Shown: positions 1-9,503 of the stretch, one piece after another
Position numbering within the stretch: position 1 is the stretch's first letter
How the letters are laid out: every line of letters starts with the position of its first letter
From: Acidobacteriota bacterium
Lineage (GTDB): Bacteria; Acidobacteriota; Terriglobia; Bryobacterales; Bryobacteraceae
DNA length: 64,000 nt
Direction of reading: 5' to 3'
Assembly: GCA_017304135.1 (NCBI GenBank)
Contig: JAFLBB010000012.1
Coordinates: 25,817 to 89,816, forward strand
Translations under genes and position numbers: made by a program
The notes under the pieces: model-generated
Told to the model about the DNA's origin: nothing
The model's input: the letters and a program-made list of their open reading frames with translations, nothing else
Database searches by the model: none

Positions 1-1961
1 TGCAGTTGAATGCCGTGGAGGGGCCTGGATCGCGCGCTTACATCGCCGTGCGCGGCGGGCTCGATGTGCCGGAGTACCTGGGTTCGCGCGCCACCTTCAT
101 CCTCGGTAAATTTGGCGGACATGGCGGGCGCGTGCTGCGGCCGGGCGACACGCTGCACACCAGCGATCTCGCCGAGTCCGAACCAAAGCCCGCCGCGGTA
201 GCGCCGGCGTTGACGAACGCGTGGAACGTGGGTGTGCTGTATGGCCCGCATGGCGCGCCCGACTACTTCACGGAGAAGGACATGGAGATGTTCTTCTCAA
301 CGGCCTGGAAGGTGCACTACAACTCCGATCGCACAGGCGTGCGGCTGATCGGGCCGAAGCCGGAGTGGGCGCGCACGGATGGCGGCGAGGCGGGGCTGCA
401 TCCCTCCAACATCCACGACAACGCCTATGCCATCGGCACCGTCGACTTCACGGGCGACATGCCGGTGGTGCTGGGGCCCGATGGTCCGAGCCTGGGCGGG
501 TTCGTCTGTCCGGCGACGATGGCGCACGCCGAGTTGTGGAAGCAGGGGCAGTTCAAGCCCGGCGATACGGTCCGCTTCCATCGTTTGCGGGAATCGGAAG
601 CGGCGCGGATGGAAGACGCGGTGGAGTATGCGCTCTCCACGCTCGATGCGCCGTTTCCTTTGCTTGATCTCGAGGGTCCCGGCGAGGCGGCCATCCTGGC
701 GCGGCGGGAAGCGGCCGCGGAGGCCCCGGCGCTGACCATCCGCGCCGGCGGCGACAAGTATCTGCTGCTCGAGTACGGCCCCAACGTGCTCGACATGAAC
801 CTGCGGTTCCGCGTCCATGCGCTGATGGAAGGGCTGCGGCATCTGCAGTTGCCCGGCGTGATCGACATCACCCCCGGCATCCGCTCGCTCCATGTCCACT
901 ACGACAGCCGCCGTCTGCCGCGCGAGCAATTGCTCGAGGCCCTGCACACGGCTGAGTCGGTGATTCCGTCGCTCGACGATCTCAGCGTGCCCTCGCGCAT
1001 CGTGCATCTGCCGCTGAGTTGGGACGACCCGCAGACGCAACTGGCGATTCAGAAGTACATGCAGGGCGTGCGGCCCGATGCGCCGTGGTGCCCGTCGAAC
1101 ATTGAGTTCATCCGCCGCATCAACGGGCTGGGTTCGATCGACGAGGTCTACAAGACGGTATTCGGAGCAAATTATCTGGTATTAGGCCTGGGCGACGTGT
1201 ACCTGGGCGCTCCTGTGGCGACGCCGGTCGATCCGCGCCACCGGCTGGTGACCACCAAGTACAACCCGGCGCGCACATGGACGCCGGAGAACGCCGTGGG
1301 TATCGGCGGGGCGTATCTGTGTGTGTATGGCATGGAGGGGCCGGGCGGCTATCAATTCGTCGGGCGCACGGTGCAGATGTGGAACACGTGGCGTTCGACG
1401 CCGAACTTCGAACCGGGCACGCCGTGGCTCCTGCGCTTCTTCGATCAGATCCGGTTCTATCCGGTCTCGGCCGGAGAGCTGCTGGAGATGCGCGAAGCGT
1501 TTCCGTACGGCAAGTTCGAGGTGAAGACGGAAGCGGCTCAGTTCAAACTGAGTGAGCACCACGCTTTCCTGAACTCGATTCAGCACGAGACGGCGGCGTT
1601 TCGCAGGACGCAGGGTGAGGCCTTTGCCGCTGAGCGTGAGCGCTGGAAGGCGGCCGGACACGCGGAGTTTGTGCAACCGCCCGACGATGGGCGTGCGCCC
1701 CCTTCGCCGGAGGCGATTCCAGCCGGATGCCAGGCCGTGCGCGCCCCGATTACAGCCAGCGTGTGGAACGTCGCCGTTCAGCCTGGGCAGCGCGTGGAGG
1801 CCGGCGAGCGGCTCATCATTCTCGAAGCGATGAAGATGGAACTGGCCGTGGCCGCGCCGCGCGCTGGCATCGTGGAACAACTGCGCTGCGCGCCGGGAGC
1901 CTTTGTCTCGGCCGGACAGGACCTGCTCGTACTGCGTACGGAAAGCGAGGCCGTTGCATGA
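1..1961 (+). CDS. Urea carboxylase, C-terminal part (5' end outside window)
   Basis: Biotin-dependent urea carboxylase converts urea, bicarbonate and ATP to allophanate in the cytoplasm. The frame is open to the left edge (first full codon at position 3), so the N-terminal biotin carboxylase part is probably outside the window. The visible 652 residues hold, in order, the end of a KipA/AHS2-type carboxyltransferase domain ([11 protein letters not shown] near residue 13, FGGHGGR near 38), a KipI/AHS1-type domain (about residues 245-470, with [12 protein letters not shown]), and a C-terminal biotinyl domain whose EAMKMEL motif puts the biotinylated lysine 42 residues from the end. The stop codon overlaps the start of the allophanate hydrolase gene in ATGA, so the two enzymes are translationally coupled and form the usual urea amidolyase pair. 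A 5-oxoprolinase-type or other substrate cannot be excluded from this part alone, but the neighbour argues for urea. Confidence 0.9.
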   Translation, partial: QLNAVEGPGSRAYIAVRGGLDVPEYLGSRATFILGKFGGHGGRVLRPGDTLHTSDLAESEPKPAAVAPALTNAWNVGVLYGPHGAPDYFTEKDMEMFFSTAWKVHYNSDRTGVRLIGPKPEWARTDGGEAGLHPSNIHDNAYAIGTVDFTGDMPVVLGPDGPSLGGFVCPATMAHAELWKQGQFKPGDTVRFHRLRESEAARMEDAVEYALSTLDAPFPLLDLEGPGEAAILARREAAAEAPALTIRAGGDKYLLLEYGPNVLDMNLRFRVHALMEGLRHLQLPGVIDITPGIRSLHVHYDSRRLPREQLLEALHTAESVIPSLDDLSVPSRIVHLPLSWDDPQTQLAIQKYMQGVRPDAPWCPSNIEFIRRINGLGSIDEVYKTVFGANYLVLGLGDVYLGAPVATPVDPRHRLVTTKYNPARTWTPENAVGIGGAYLCVYGMEGPGGYQFVGRTVQMWNTWRSTPNFEPGTPWLLRFFDQIRFYPVSAGELLEMREAFPYGKFEVKTEAAQFKLSEHHAFLNSIQHETAAFRRTQGEAFAAERERWKAAGHAEFVQPPDDGRAPPSPEAIPAGCQAVRAPITASVWNVAVQPGQRVEAGERLIILEAMKMELAVAAPRAGIVEQLRCAPGAFVSAGQDLLVLRTESEAVA

Positions 1962-3802
1962 GCTCGTACCTGAGCTTCGACATCGCCCATTTGCGCGCCT
2001 ACTACCAGCAAGGCACGCTGCGGCCGAGTGAACTGGTGCGCGAGGTCTACGAACGCATCGCGCAAAACGGCGTGACGCCCGTGTGGATTCATCTGCCGGA
2101 CCGCAAGGAAGCCGTGCGGCGGGCGCTGGAGCTGGAGCACGATCCGGCCTCGCGCTCGCTGCCGCTCTATGGCATTCCGTTCGCCGTGAAGGACAACATC
2201 GACGTGGCCGGCGCGCCGACGACAGCGGGCTGTCCGAAGTACGCCTACCAGCCGCAGGTGTCGGCCACGGTGGTGCGGCGGTTGATCGAAGCCGGGGCAT
2301 TGTTCATCGGCAAGACGAACCTCGATCAGTTCGCCACGGGGCTCGTGGGGCAGCGTTCGCCCTATGGCGGCTGCGCGAGCGTGTTCAACCCGCGCTATAT
2401 CTCCGGTGGGTCGTCGTCGGGCTCGGCGGTGGCCGTGGCCCGCGGCGAGGTCAGTTTTTCGTTAGGCACGGATACGGCGGGTTCCGGCCGCGTGCCGGCG
2501 GCGTTTAACAACCTGATCGGCTTGAAGCCGACGCGCGGGGCGTTGTCGACCGCGGGCGTGGTGCCTGCCTGCCGGACCCTCGATTGCGTCACGGTGTTCG
2601 CGCACACGGCCGCCGATGCCGACCTGGTGTACCAGACGGCGGCCGGCTTTGACCCGGCTGATCCCTACTCGCGCCGGCCGGGGCCGGGCGATGGCGCCGC
2701 GCCGTGGTTGCGCGGGTCGTTTCGCTTCGGAGTTCCGAAGACGAGCCAGTGGGAATTCTTCGGCGACGCCGGCGCCCGCGGGCTCTATGAGAAATCGATC
2801 GAACGGCTGCGCTCGCTGGGCGGCCAGATGGTGGAGATCGACTACGCTCCGTTTCTGGCGGCGGCGCAATTGCTCTATGCCGGTCCATGGGTCGCCGAAC
2901 GGTTGACGGCGATTCAGGCGTTCGCGGACAAACACGCCGGCGAGATGCATCCCGTGGTGCGCGGCATCATCCTCGGCGGGGCCTCGCATAGCGCGGTGAG
3001 CGCGTTTGAAGCGCAGTACAAACTGGCCGCCCTGCGCGCGGCCACGCTCGACGAGTGGCGCAAGATGGACGTGCTGCTGCTGCCGACCACGGGCACAATC
3101 TACACTCGCGCCGAAGTGGAAGCCGACCCGGTGCGGTTGAACTCCAACCTCGGCCACTACACAAATTTCGTCAACCTCCTCGACCTCGCCGCCGTGGCGC
3201 TGCCGGCGGGCTTCCGTCAAAACGGCCTGCCCTTCGGAGTCACGCTGATCGCCGATGCCTGGACGGAGCGTGCGCTGTTGGCGCTGACCGATCGCATGCA
3301 CCGTGCCCTGGGCGGGCGGTTAGGCGGCTCCGAGGCGCGGGTGGAGGAGGCGCCGGCGCTGGCTGTGTCGCCGGCCACCACGCGATGCGTTGAGGTCGCC
3401 GTGGTTGGCGCGCATTTGAGCGGGCAGCCACTCAATGGTCAACTCACCGAGCGCGGCGCTCGGTTGGTGCGCACAACGCGCACCGCGCCCGGCTACCGAC
3501 TCTACGCCTTGAAAGAGACGCTGCCGCCGAATCCCGGACCGGCCAAGCCCGGACTCGTGCGCGACGCGGCGTTCACCGGGCCGGGCATCGAGTTAGAGGT
3601 GTGGTCCGTGCCCGAGGATGCCTTCGGCAGCTTCGTAGCGCTGGTGCCCGCGCCCCTCGGCATTGGGAGCGCCACGCTCGAAGACGGCTCTTCGGTGAAG
3701 TGTTTCATCTGCGAGCAGTATGCGATCGCCGGGTCGCTCGAAATCACGCAGCATGGCGGCTGGCGCGGCTGGTTGCGTTCCCGCGCCCAGCCGGCGGCCT
3801 GA
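1958..3802 (+). CDS. atzF: Allophanate hydrolase (AtzF-type amidase)
   Basis: This 614-residue enzyme hydrolyses allophanate to ammonia and CO2, the second step of ATP-dependent urea degradation. The N-terminal two thirds is an amidase-signature domain. The Ser-cisSer-Lys triad can be read as K78 (FAVKDN), S152 (start of the SSSGSA run) and S176 (DTAGSGR); the 24-residue Ser-Ser spacing fits the family. The C-terminal part, from about residue 470, resembles the AtzF-specific C-terminal domain (GYRLYAL). The length matches full-length AtzF. The start chosen is the ATG in the ATGA overlap with the urea carboxylase stop; an in-frame open stretch upstream is only a shadow of that gene. The gene ends 6 bp from a convergent marC-like gene with no space for a separate terminator. 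Confidence 0.93.
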   Translation: MSSYLSFDIAHLRAYYQQGTLRPSELVREVYERIAQNGVTPVWIHLPDRKEAVRRALELEHDPASRSLPLYGIPFAVKDNIDVAGAPTTAGCPKYAYQPQVSATVVRRLIEAGALFIGKTNLDQFATGLVGQRSPYGGCASVFNPRYISGGSSSGSAVAVARGEVSFSLGTDTAGSGRVPAAFNNLIGLKPTRGALSTAGVVPACRTLDCVTVFAHTAADADLVYQTAAGFDPADPYSRRPGPGDGAAPWLRGSFRFGVPKTSQWEFFGDAGARGLYEKSIERLRSLGGQMVEIDYAPFLAAAQLLYAGPWVAERLTAIQAFADKHAGEMHPVVRGIILGGASHSAVSAFEAQYKLAALRAATLDEWRKMDVLLLPTTGTIYTRAEVEADPVRLNSNLGHYTNFVNLLDLAAVALPAGFRQNGLPFGVTLIADAWTERALLALTDRMHRALGGRLGGSEARVEEAPALAVSPATTRCVEVAVVGAHLSGQPLNGQLTERGARLVRTTRTAPGYRLYALKETLPPNPGPAKPGLVRDAAFTGPGIELEVWSVPEDAFGSFVALVPAPLGIGSATLEDGSSVKCFICEQYAIAGSLEITQHGGWRGWLRSRAQPAA

Positions 3803-3808
3803 CCCTCT

Positions 3809-4453
3809 CTATTTCCCGTAGCTGGCGTAGCCGGCGATGGCCGCGTAGATGCCCATCATCAGCATCTGCATGCCGATCACGGCAATGATCAGGCCCATCA
3901 GGCGGCTCACCACATTCAGACCGTTTTGTCCTAAAAAGCCCATCAGCCGCGCGCTGAACAAAAACGAAGCGAGCGTAACCGCGCAGATCAACGCCGCGGC
4001 CACCAGCGTCATGGCCACGCGCAACAGGTTGCCGTCGCCGGCAAAGCCCATCGCCGTGGAGATGGTGCCCGGCCCGGCCACCAGCGGCGTGGCCAGCGGC
4101 GAGACGGCCACGGTGAGCTGCGACTCGCGGCTGTCCTCCTGATCCTCGTCCGTTGGTGCGTGGACCCGCGATGCCTGCCCGTGGACCATCTCGAAGCCGA
4201 CCATCATCACCAGCACGCCGCCGACAATCCGGAACGCGGTGAGCGTGATGCCGAACAGGCTGAAGATGAGATTGCCGGAAACCGTGAACAGGGCGATGAT
4301 GCCGAAGGCGATGGCCACGGCGCGGCGGGCCACCTGGGCGCGCACATCGGGCGAATTGCCGGCGGTGACGTTGGCAAAGATGGGCGCCGTGGAGATCGGG
4401 TTGATGATGGCGAAGAAGCCCGTGACCATCGCGCCGAAGAGGGTCCAGTCCAT
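3809..4453 (-). CDS. MarC family (UPF0056) integral membrane protein
   Basis: A 214-residue hydrophobic protein with about six membrane segments. The N-terminus has the typical MarC pattern FFAIINPISTAPIF followed by a cytoplasmic loop rich in A and R. The MarC/UPF0056 family sits in the inner membrane and its substrate is unknown; the old link to multiple antibiotic resistance was withdrawn. The start is the ATG giving MDWTLFGAMV, because the 30 upstream in-frame residues are basic and unlike the family. A charged loop around residues 80-95 (HAPTDEDQEDSRES) separates two halves. The gene follows the large OmpA-like gene on the same strand, but a strong terminator lies between them, so it is probably its own unit. 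Confidence 0.85.
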   Translation of the reverse strand: MDWTLFGAMVTGFFAIINPISTAPIFANVTAGNSPDVRAQVARRAVAIAFGIIALFTVSGNLIFSLFGITLTAFRIVGGVLVMMVGFEMVHGQASRVHAPTDEDQEDSRESQLTVAVSPLATPLVAGPGTISTAMGFAGDGNLLRVAMTLVAAALICAVTLASFLFSARLMGFLGQNGLNVVSRLMGLIIAVIGMQMLMMGIYAAIAGYASYGK

Positions 4454-4501
4454 GCCTCTTTTTATTCTAGACGCCACTGGTCTGCACGCCACTGCCGCCT
4501 C

Positions 4502-4540
4502 CAAAACAAACCGGGCCGGACCCCGTGGGATCCGGCCCGG
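4502..4540 (-). terminator. Rho-independent terminator of the OmpA/Ig/PKD gene
   Basis: A 10-bp perfect GC stem (4511-4520 with 4531-4540) is followed on the minus strand by TTTGTTTT. It lies 25 bp past the stop of the large outer-membrane protein gene, in the correct orientation. Confidence 0.8.
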
Positions 4541-4564
4541 CATGAGTTCAGTCTGTATCGATCG

Positions 4565-7500
4565 TTAGCGGTTGGAGCCGCCCACGGTCACCAGCGTCAC
4601 GCGCACAAGGGTCGTTCCGCTCAAGCCCTTCGAATCGGTCACCTTCAGCTCAAACTCGAAGTCCCTGTGGTTGGAGTCTTCGAGAATGGCCTGCGTGATC
4701 GGCGTGTTCGGGCTCAGCACGGTCGCCTTGCCGTCCAGGCTGCGCCACTCGTAGGTGAGCGCGTCGCCGTCCGGATCGAACGAACCCGAGCCGTTCAGAA
4801 CCACCTGCCGCAGCGGCGTCAGGAAGCTCGAAATCGGCACGAAGGCCGTCGGCGGGCGGTTCGGGGGATTCGTGCCCGTATCCACCGTCACGGCAACCAT
4901 GGCCTGCGCCGTGTTGTTGCGGCCGCGGCCGATGGCGGTGAGCAGGTAGGTGGTCGTCTTGATCGGACCGGCGTTGGTCAGCGAGCCGTTCGGCTGCCGC
5001 GTCCCAATACCTTCGGTGATGAACACCTCAACGGCGTTCTCCGTCGTCCAGGCAAACGTCACCGGCGTGCCGGGTGTCGTGATCTGGTTCGGATTCGCGG
5101 TGAACGAGATCACCTTCACGCGCGGAATCACGTTCACGGTCGCGTTGGCCACCGAGCGGCCGAACTTGTTGATCGCCGTCAGTGTGTAGGTCGTCGTCGT
5201 GGCCGGCATCACGTCGCCCGAGCCCGTCGCGGCGGGGCTGGAAATGCCCGTGATCTCGATCGTGTCGGCCCCCTGCACGGCCCAGCTCAGGGTCGACTTC
5301 TCGCCTTCCACGATCTCCATCGGTTCGGCCTTGAACGAAGTGATGATCGGGGCGTTGCCCGTCTGCACATTCACTGAAGCCGTGCAGGTGGCCTCGCCGC
5401 CGTCGCCGCGGGCGATCAGCGTGTAGGTGGTCGATTGCGACGGTGTCACCACCGCCGAGCCCACCGGAGCGTACGTGCCGACACCCACCACTTCCACGCT
5501 GCGGGCGTTTTCGCTGTTCCAGCTGATGGTCGCGGCTTCACCCGGCAGGATGGTCGCCGGGCTCGCCGAGCAGCTCACGAACCGCGCCTGGACGCGTTCC
5601 ACGGCCACCACCACGACGGCAGTCTCTTCGCTGGTGGCGTTGCGCGCCGTCAGCGTATAGCTGCGCGTCTGGGTGGGCGACACGTTCACCACGCCCGACT
5701 GCGGATTGAGGTTCTGCGTCACGTCGGTGATCGACACCGAGGTGGCGTTCTCCACCAGGTAGTTCAGCGCCGAGCTTTCGCCGCGCTGGATGAGTGTCGG
5801 GTTGGCCGTCCAGCGGAGGATGCGCACACGCGGCGCTTCCTGCGTGGTCACCGTCACGCGGGCGATGGCCTGCGCGTTCTTATCGTCGGCCACCAGCACC
5901 CGGAAGCCGTACATCTGGCCTTCGGTTGCCGAGAAACTCGGCCGCGCCGTGTTGGCGCCGGTCAAGTTTACCGACGGACCGGCCACCTGCGACCACTGGA
6001 ACGTGATCGGGTCGCCGTCCGGATCGTAGGAATCCGAAGCGTCAAGCTGGATCGTGCCCGCCTTCACGCCGATCAGGTCCTTCACCACCGGCACCGGCGG
6101 GTCGTTCCCCGTGCGGCGCGTGCGGGTGAGCATCTCGTAGCGCACGCGCGGAATGTCCACCGGCACCGGATGATCGGCGGCGGCGAATTCCTTGGGGTGC
6201 ATGTAATTGCCAAACAGGATGCCGAACACCGCGCGGCCGTTGTTGCTCGAACCGATCAGCGTCTCGTTCACGCCGCCTTCGGCCGACACCGCGAAGTAGC
6301 TGTTCACCGGGAACACCAGGCGCGCCGTGCCGCCCGCCTTCTTGTTGCCGCCGGCGCTCTTCAGCCAGCCGATGTTGCCTTCCACCCAGGGCGATTTCTC
6401 GCTGCGGCCGAGGGCCACCGTGCCTGAGGCGCCGAGCTGATCGACGGCGTGCAGGTAGGTCTCGGTGACCAGGTTGCGCTGCGCCACGGTCTTGATCACG
6501 GCGTCGTTCAAGAACGTCTTCACGCCGAACAGTCCGATCTTTCCCTGCCCGAACAGGTAGTCAGCCGTGAAGCTGGCCTGGCCCAGCGTGCCGGTGTTGT
6601 CCATGCCCTTCATCCAGACATTCTTGAAGCTGGCGAAGCTGCCCAGTTGGATGTCCTTCCAGCGGTTCACAAGTCCAAGGTCGAACTGGCCCTCGCGGCG
6701 GTCCCGGAAGTACATGTATTCGCCCTGCGCCTGCACGGCGCTGCGCGTTCCGAACGGCGCGAAGTAGCGCGCCCGGCCCGTCATCGTCACGTCGCCCGAG
6801 CCGTCCGGACCCACGTTCAAGCCAAGCAGCGAGAACTTCGGCGAGCTGGAGCGCATCTCGTCGACGGCCTTCTTGGCGGCCGACTCTGCCATCTGCGTGA
6901 GCTGCGTCTGGCTCGGACCAGCGCTTCCGGCTCCGGCCGCGCCCGTGGCGCCTGCCATGCCGGCCGCGCCCCCGCCCGCACCGCCGCGCTTGATGGCCGC
7001 CAGCTCATCGAGAATCTTGCGGTGGTCGTCCTTCAACTGGCGCAACTCGGCGAGGATCTCCTCCAGCTTGTCGAGCCGCTTCAGAATCAGGTCGCAGCAC
7101 TCCTCCATCTTCTTGGCGTGCTTTTCCATCGCCGATACGGTATCGCCCGCCCCGGCATTGGCCTTCACCACGTTGCCCTTATCGTCGGTCAACGTCATCT
7201 GCACGCGCCGGTTTACGAACCGGCCTTCCTTGGTCTCATTGCCCACCTTCGGCGCGCGCTTGCCTTGCGCCGACGCCGTGGTCTGGTTCGGGTTGGCCCC
7301 GTACTTTTCCAAAAATGCCTTCACCGCCTTGGCGCGGTTCATCGCCAGCTTGTCGTTGAAGGGATGCGAGCCGAGCGAATCGGCGTGGCCTTCCACCTTC
7401 AATCGCCAGCCGGGGTTGCCTTTCAGCAGCTCGGCCATGCGCAGCAGAGTCGGGAATCCGTCTGAGATCTTCGCCGAGTTGGTCTCGAAATTGATCTCCT

Positions 7501-7609
7501 CCCAGTCGTCCTTGCTGGCATTCACTTGAGGGCCCTCGCCTTGCGCCAATAGTGCGGCGCAAGAAAGGAGCAGTGCTATGAGCAATGCTGCCAGTTTCCT
7601 ATGTGTCAC
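4565..7609 (-). CDS. Giant outer-membrane protein: N-terminal OmpA-like domain, coiled coil, barrel-like region, PKD and Ig-like repeats
   Basis: A 1014-residue exported protein. A signal peptide (residues 1-22) is followed by an OmpA-like peptidoglycan-binding domain at about 35-140 (GHADSLGS...N...RAKAVKAFL). Next come a charged coiled coil (about 165-205) and a Gly/Ala linker (about 210-232). A stretch of about 240 residues has alternating aromatic and polar residues and could be an outer-membrane barrel. A PKD-like domain follows near 520-590, then four Ig-like repeats of about 90 residues (each with an xFxAxPxxIxxGexxxLxW pattern), and a second PKD domain (GSGSFDPDGDALTYEW) at the end. 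OmpA_C normally sits at the C-terminus, so this order is unusual. The GTG start has AGGAGA 7 nt upstream. It probably links peptidoglycan to surface-exposed adhesive repeats; the function is inferred. Confidence 0.85.
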   Translation of the reverse strand: MTHRKLAALLIALLLSCAALLAQGEGPQVNASKDDWEEINFETNSAKISDGFPTLLRMAELLKGNPGWRLKVEGHADSLGSHPFNDKLAMNRAKAVKAFLEKYGANPNQTTASAQGKRAPKVGNETKEGRFVNRRVQMTLTDDKGNVVKANAGAGDTVSAMEKHAKKMEECCDLILKRLDKLEEILAELRQLKDDHRKILDELAAIKRGGAGGGAAGMAGATGAAGAGSAGPSQTQLTQMAESAAKKAVDEMRSSSPKFSLLGLNVGPDGSGDVTMTGRARYFAPFGTRSAVQAQGEYMYFRDRREGQFDLGLVNRWKDIQLGSFASFKNVWMKGMDNTGTLGQASFTADYLFGQGKIGLFGVKTFLNDAVIKTVAQRNLVTETYLHAVDQLGASGTVALGRSEKSPWVEGNIGWLKSAGGNKKAGGTARLVFPVNSYFAVSAEGGVNETLIGSSNNGRAVFGILFGNYMHPKEFAAADHPVPVDIPRVRYEMLTRTRRTGNDPPVPVVKDLIGVKAGTIQLDASDSYDPDGDPITFQWSQVAGPSVNLTGANTARPSFSATEGQMYGFRVLVADDKNAQAIARVTVTTQEAPRVRILRWTANPTLIQRGESSALNYLVENATSVSITDVTQNLNPQSGVVNVSPTQTRSYTLTARNATSEETAVVVVAVERVQARFVSCSASPATILPGEAATISWNSENARSVEVVGVGTYAPVGSAVVTPSQSTTYTLIARGDGGEATCTASVNVQTGNAPIITSFKAEPMEIVEGEKSTLSWAVQGADTIEITGISSPAATGSGDVMPATTTTYTLTAINKFGRSVANATVNVIPRVKVISFTANPNQITTPGTPVTFAWTTENAVEVFITEGIGTRQPNGSLTNAGPIKTTTYLLTAIGRGRNNTAQAMVAVTVDTGTNPPNRPPTAFVPISSFLTPLRQVVLNGSGSFDPDGDALTYEWRSLDGKATVLSPNTPITQAILEDSNHRDFEFELKVTDSKGLSGTTLVRVTLVTVGGSNR

Positions 7610-7833
7610 GAGATTTCTCCTGGTTCCATGTTGACGCGGGTACCTGAATTGAGAGTTCTATAGCCACTCTCCCTCCGATTTGATTAGTTTACTACAACTT
7701 ACGCATGCGGGACACCCGCCTTGTCCGACCGCGGCAATGCGCCAGCCCTTTCTATCGGCGGGGGCGGCTCCAGGACTTGAGGGCAATGCCCCGCACGGAC
7801 TACCCAAACCGCGCTCCCGGTACGCTCCGTACA

Positions 7834-7870
7834 CCCTTGCCGCTTGCCCCCCCCTTGCCGCTTGCCCCCC
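7834..7870 (+). repeat. 18-bp tandem repeat just upstream of rnpB
   Basis: TTGCCGCTTGCCCCCC occurs twice with an 18-bp period (starting at 7837 and 7855). The second copy contains TTGCCC (7862-7867), which could act as the -35 box for rnpB with AACAAT (7884-7889) as -10. Confidence 0.6.
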
Positions 7871-7889
7871 AGCCGTGGCGTGCAACAAT
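7862..7889 (+). promoter_or_regulatory. Candidate rnpB promoter
   Basis: TTGCCC, a 16-bp spacer, then AACAAT, ending 6 nt before the first base of the RNase P P1 helix at 7896. The spacing is right for a sigma-70-type promoter, although both boxes deviate from consensus. Confidence 0.45.
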
Positions 7890-7895
7890 AAACAT

Positions 7896-8315
7896 GGATT
7901 CCGCCCGGCGGGCAGCCGCGTCGCCCTCAGCCCATACCCGCAAGGGGAAAGGCCGGGCGCCGAGGAAAGTCCGGTCTCCATCGGGCAGCGTGCCGGCTAA
8001 CGGCCGGGGGGGCGCGGTTAGAACTGCGTTCCACGGATAGTGCCACAGAAAATGTACCGCCGCGCGGGTTTCGGCCCGCGAGGTAAGGGTGAAAAGGTGC
8101 GGTAAGAGCGCACCGCGGCCGCGGTAACGCGCGCCGGCAGGGAAAACCCCACGTGGAGCAAGACCAAATAGGGGAGGATGGCGCGGCCCGCGCCGTTACA
8201 ACTCCCGGGTAGGTTGCTGGAGCCCGTCAGCAATGACGGGCCGAGAGGAATGGCTGCCGCCGCGCCGGTGCAAGCCGGGGCGGTACAGGAACCGGCTTAT
8301 AGCCGGGCGGAATCC
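7896..8315 (+). ncRNA. rnpB: RNase P RNA (bacterial type A)
   Basis: This is the catalytic RNA of ribonuclease P, which removes 5' leaders from tRNA precursors. The ends are set by a perfect 13-bp P1 helix: GGATTCCGCCCGG at 7896-7908 pairs with CCGGGCGGAATCC at 8303-8315. The conserved GAGGAAAGTCCGG starts at 7962. The AGGGTGAAAAGGTGCGGTAA region follows near 8085-8105, and the last conserved block, ACAGGAACCGGCTTAT, lies at 8285-8300 just before the P1 3' strand. The length of about 420 nt is normal to slightly long for type A. No protein-coding reading of this stretch is credible. The 3' end is only 4 bp from the stop codon of a convergent PEP-CTERM gene. Confidence 0.96.
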
Positions 8316-8319
8316 ACTT

Positions 8320-8964
8320 TCACCGCCACCGCCGGAACACCGCCAGTCCGGCCACAGCAAATCCCAGCAGCAGTCCTGTCGACGGCTCGGGCACTTCAGT
8401 CCCCTGGGCATTGAATTCCACCCGCAAGCCCGCCGGATTGCCAGTTGCCTGGGGCACATTGTAGACCAGGATCGTGAGCGTGTTCGCGCCGGGCAGCAGT
8501 CCTGAAGGCGTCACCGTGTACCAGGGCGAGAACGTGGTAAAGCTCGCATGCGCCCCTGGCACCACCACAGGACCGCTGTTCACACGGTAGCCGTCGAACC
8601 GGTTGTCGGTGGCCACCCGGAATTGGATCGTGACCGTGCTCAATAGGAAATCGGAGAGATCGAACTCCGTCCGGAACTCCCACAGGCCGCCGCCGTCGGA
8701 GCCTGATCCCGGATAGCTTGACCGCGGACTCACCCACATCGAAACCAACGTGTTGGCCATCCAACTGCCAAAGGGGAATCCTGGAGAGGTGGTCCGATAA
8801 GCGCTCACGAAGGCGTTGGCCCCCTGCCGTACCTCCCAGTTCGGGTCGACCAGACCGTTCCCCGCTGCCCCCACTCCCGTATTCACCAGCGAGGCGATGG
8901 GCGTCGCATGGCAGGCCATGGCTGAGACCGCCAATAGGAAGAAGTTCCCAATCTTTCGTTTCAC
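8320..8964 (-). CDS. PEP-CTERM sorting-domain protein
   Basis: A 214-residue exported protein with a signal peptide (KIGNFFLLAVSAMACHA) and a classic C-terminal PEP-CTERM anchor: VPEPST, a hydrophobic helix, then FRRWR. PEP-CTERM proteins are processed by exosortase and usually reach the cell surface or exopolysaccharide layer. The middle part is beta-rich (DGYRVNSG, WYTVTPSGLL, NTLTILVYN), similar to lectin-like or PA14-like secreted modules, but no specific family is certain. The GTG start has AGAGGGA about 9 nt upstream. The 3' end abuts rnpB from the other strand with a 4-bp gap, so each gene's termination must run into the other. Confidence 0.85.
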   Translation of the reverse strand: MKRKIGNFFLLAVSAMACHATPIASLVNTGVGAAGNGLVDPNWEVRQGANAFVSAYRTTSPGFPFGSWMANTLVSMWVSPRSSYPGSGSDGGGLWEFRTEFDLSDFLLSTVTIQFRVATDNRFDGYRVNSGPVVVPGAHASFTTFSPWYTVTPSGLLPGANTLTILVYNVPQATGNPAGLRVEFNAQGTEVPEPSTGLLLGFAVAGLAVFRRWR

Positions 8965-9056
8965 TTACTGATCCCTCTGCCCTCAGTGTGAAGAAAGGCC
9001 GGGGAGCCGTAAATCGGGTGTTCTCTATTTGCATACCTAGTCGCCTCGACGGTTTT

Positions 9057-9117
9057 CCCCTAGGCCCAGCGCGGGCCCGCCTGATGCGCCGTACCAGAGC
9101 GAAAGTACCCCCTAGGG
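9057..9117. promoter_or_regulatory. Paired CCCCTAGG boxes between the PEP-CTERM gene and the small ORF
   Basis: CCCCTAGG occurs at 9057-9064 and again at 9109-9116; the second is part of CCCCCTAGGG. The spacing of 52 bp is about five helical turns. The 293-bp gap 8965-9257 holds no ORF I would support. A role as operator is inference. Confidence 0.3.
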
Positions 9118-9257
9118 TCCATCTTGATTACACGCAATATGTTGTTTGTTATCATAAGCTTGAGAGGGATTCCTTGCGCTAGGGGCTGCTATGCTGGAAG
9201 TAACGGGGAGGCAGCGCCCACAGCGCGCCTCCCCGATTCCCGTTCAGGAGCCCCCAC

Positions 9258-9503
9258 ATGACCAACTCAGTCCGACCACCGGCATCCTCGCTGGCCTGCC
9301 TGGAACCGAAAGGTGCGCTCGAGCACTTCTTCGCCGACGAGGCGGAGGGGTATTGGAAGTTGATCCAGTCGTTTCCCCCCGGAACATCGGCAAGCGAGGT
9401 ACGCATGATGGGCGGTCTGCTGCGCTCCGCCTTGCGGGAGTTGCGCTGTCTCCAGCAGGAACGGCTGCGGGAGGAGGCGGCCCTCGGCGAACTGGCGGCC
9501 TAG
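9258..9503 (+). CDS. Small hypothetical protein
   Basis: An 81-residue soluble protein of unknown function. It is acidic and helical, with an Ala/Leu/Glu-rich C-terminal helix (SALRELRCLQQERLREEAAL). A good ribosome site (CAGGAG) lies 8 nt before the ATG, which supports real translation. Its stop codon TAG (9501-9503) is the first three bases of the 183-bp repeat element, so the original C-terminus may have been longer or different. I do not recognise a family. Confidence 0.6.
   Translation: MTNSVRPPASSLACLEPKGALEHFFADEAEGYWKLIQSFPPGTSASEVRMMGGLLRSALRELRCLQQERLREEAALGELAA

Noticed and set aside
7658..8040. Open frames on both strands across the start of rnpB
   Set aside because: They cross the conserved RNase P RNA core and have no ribosome sites or protein motifs.
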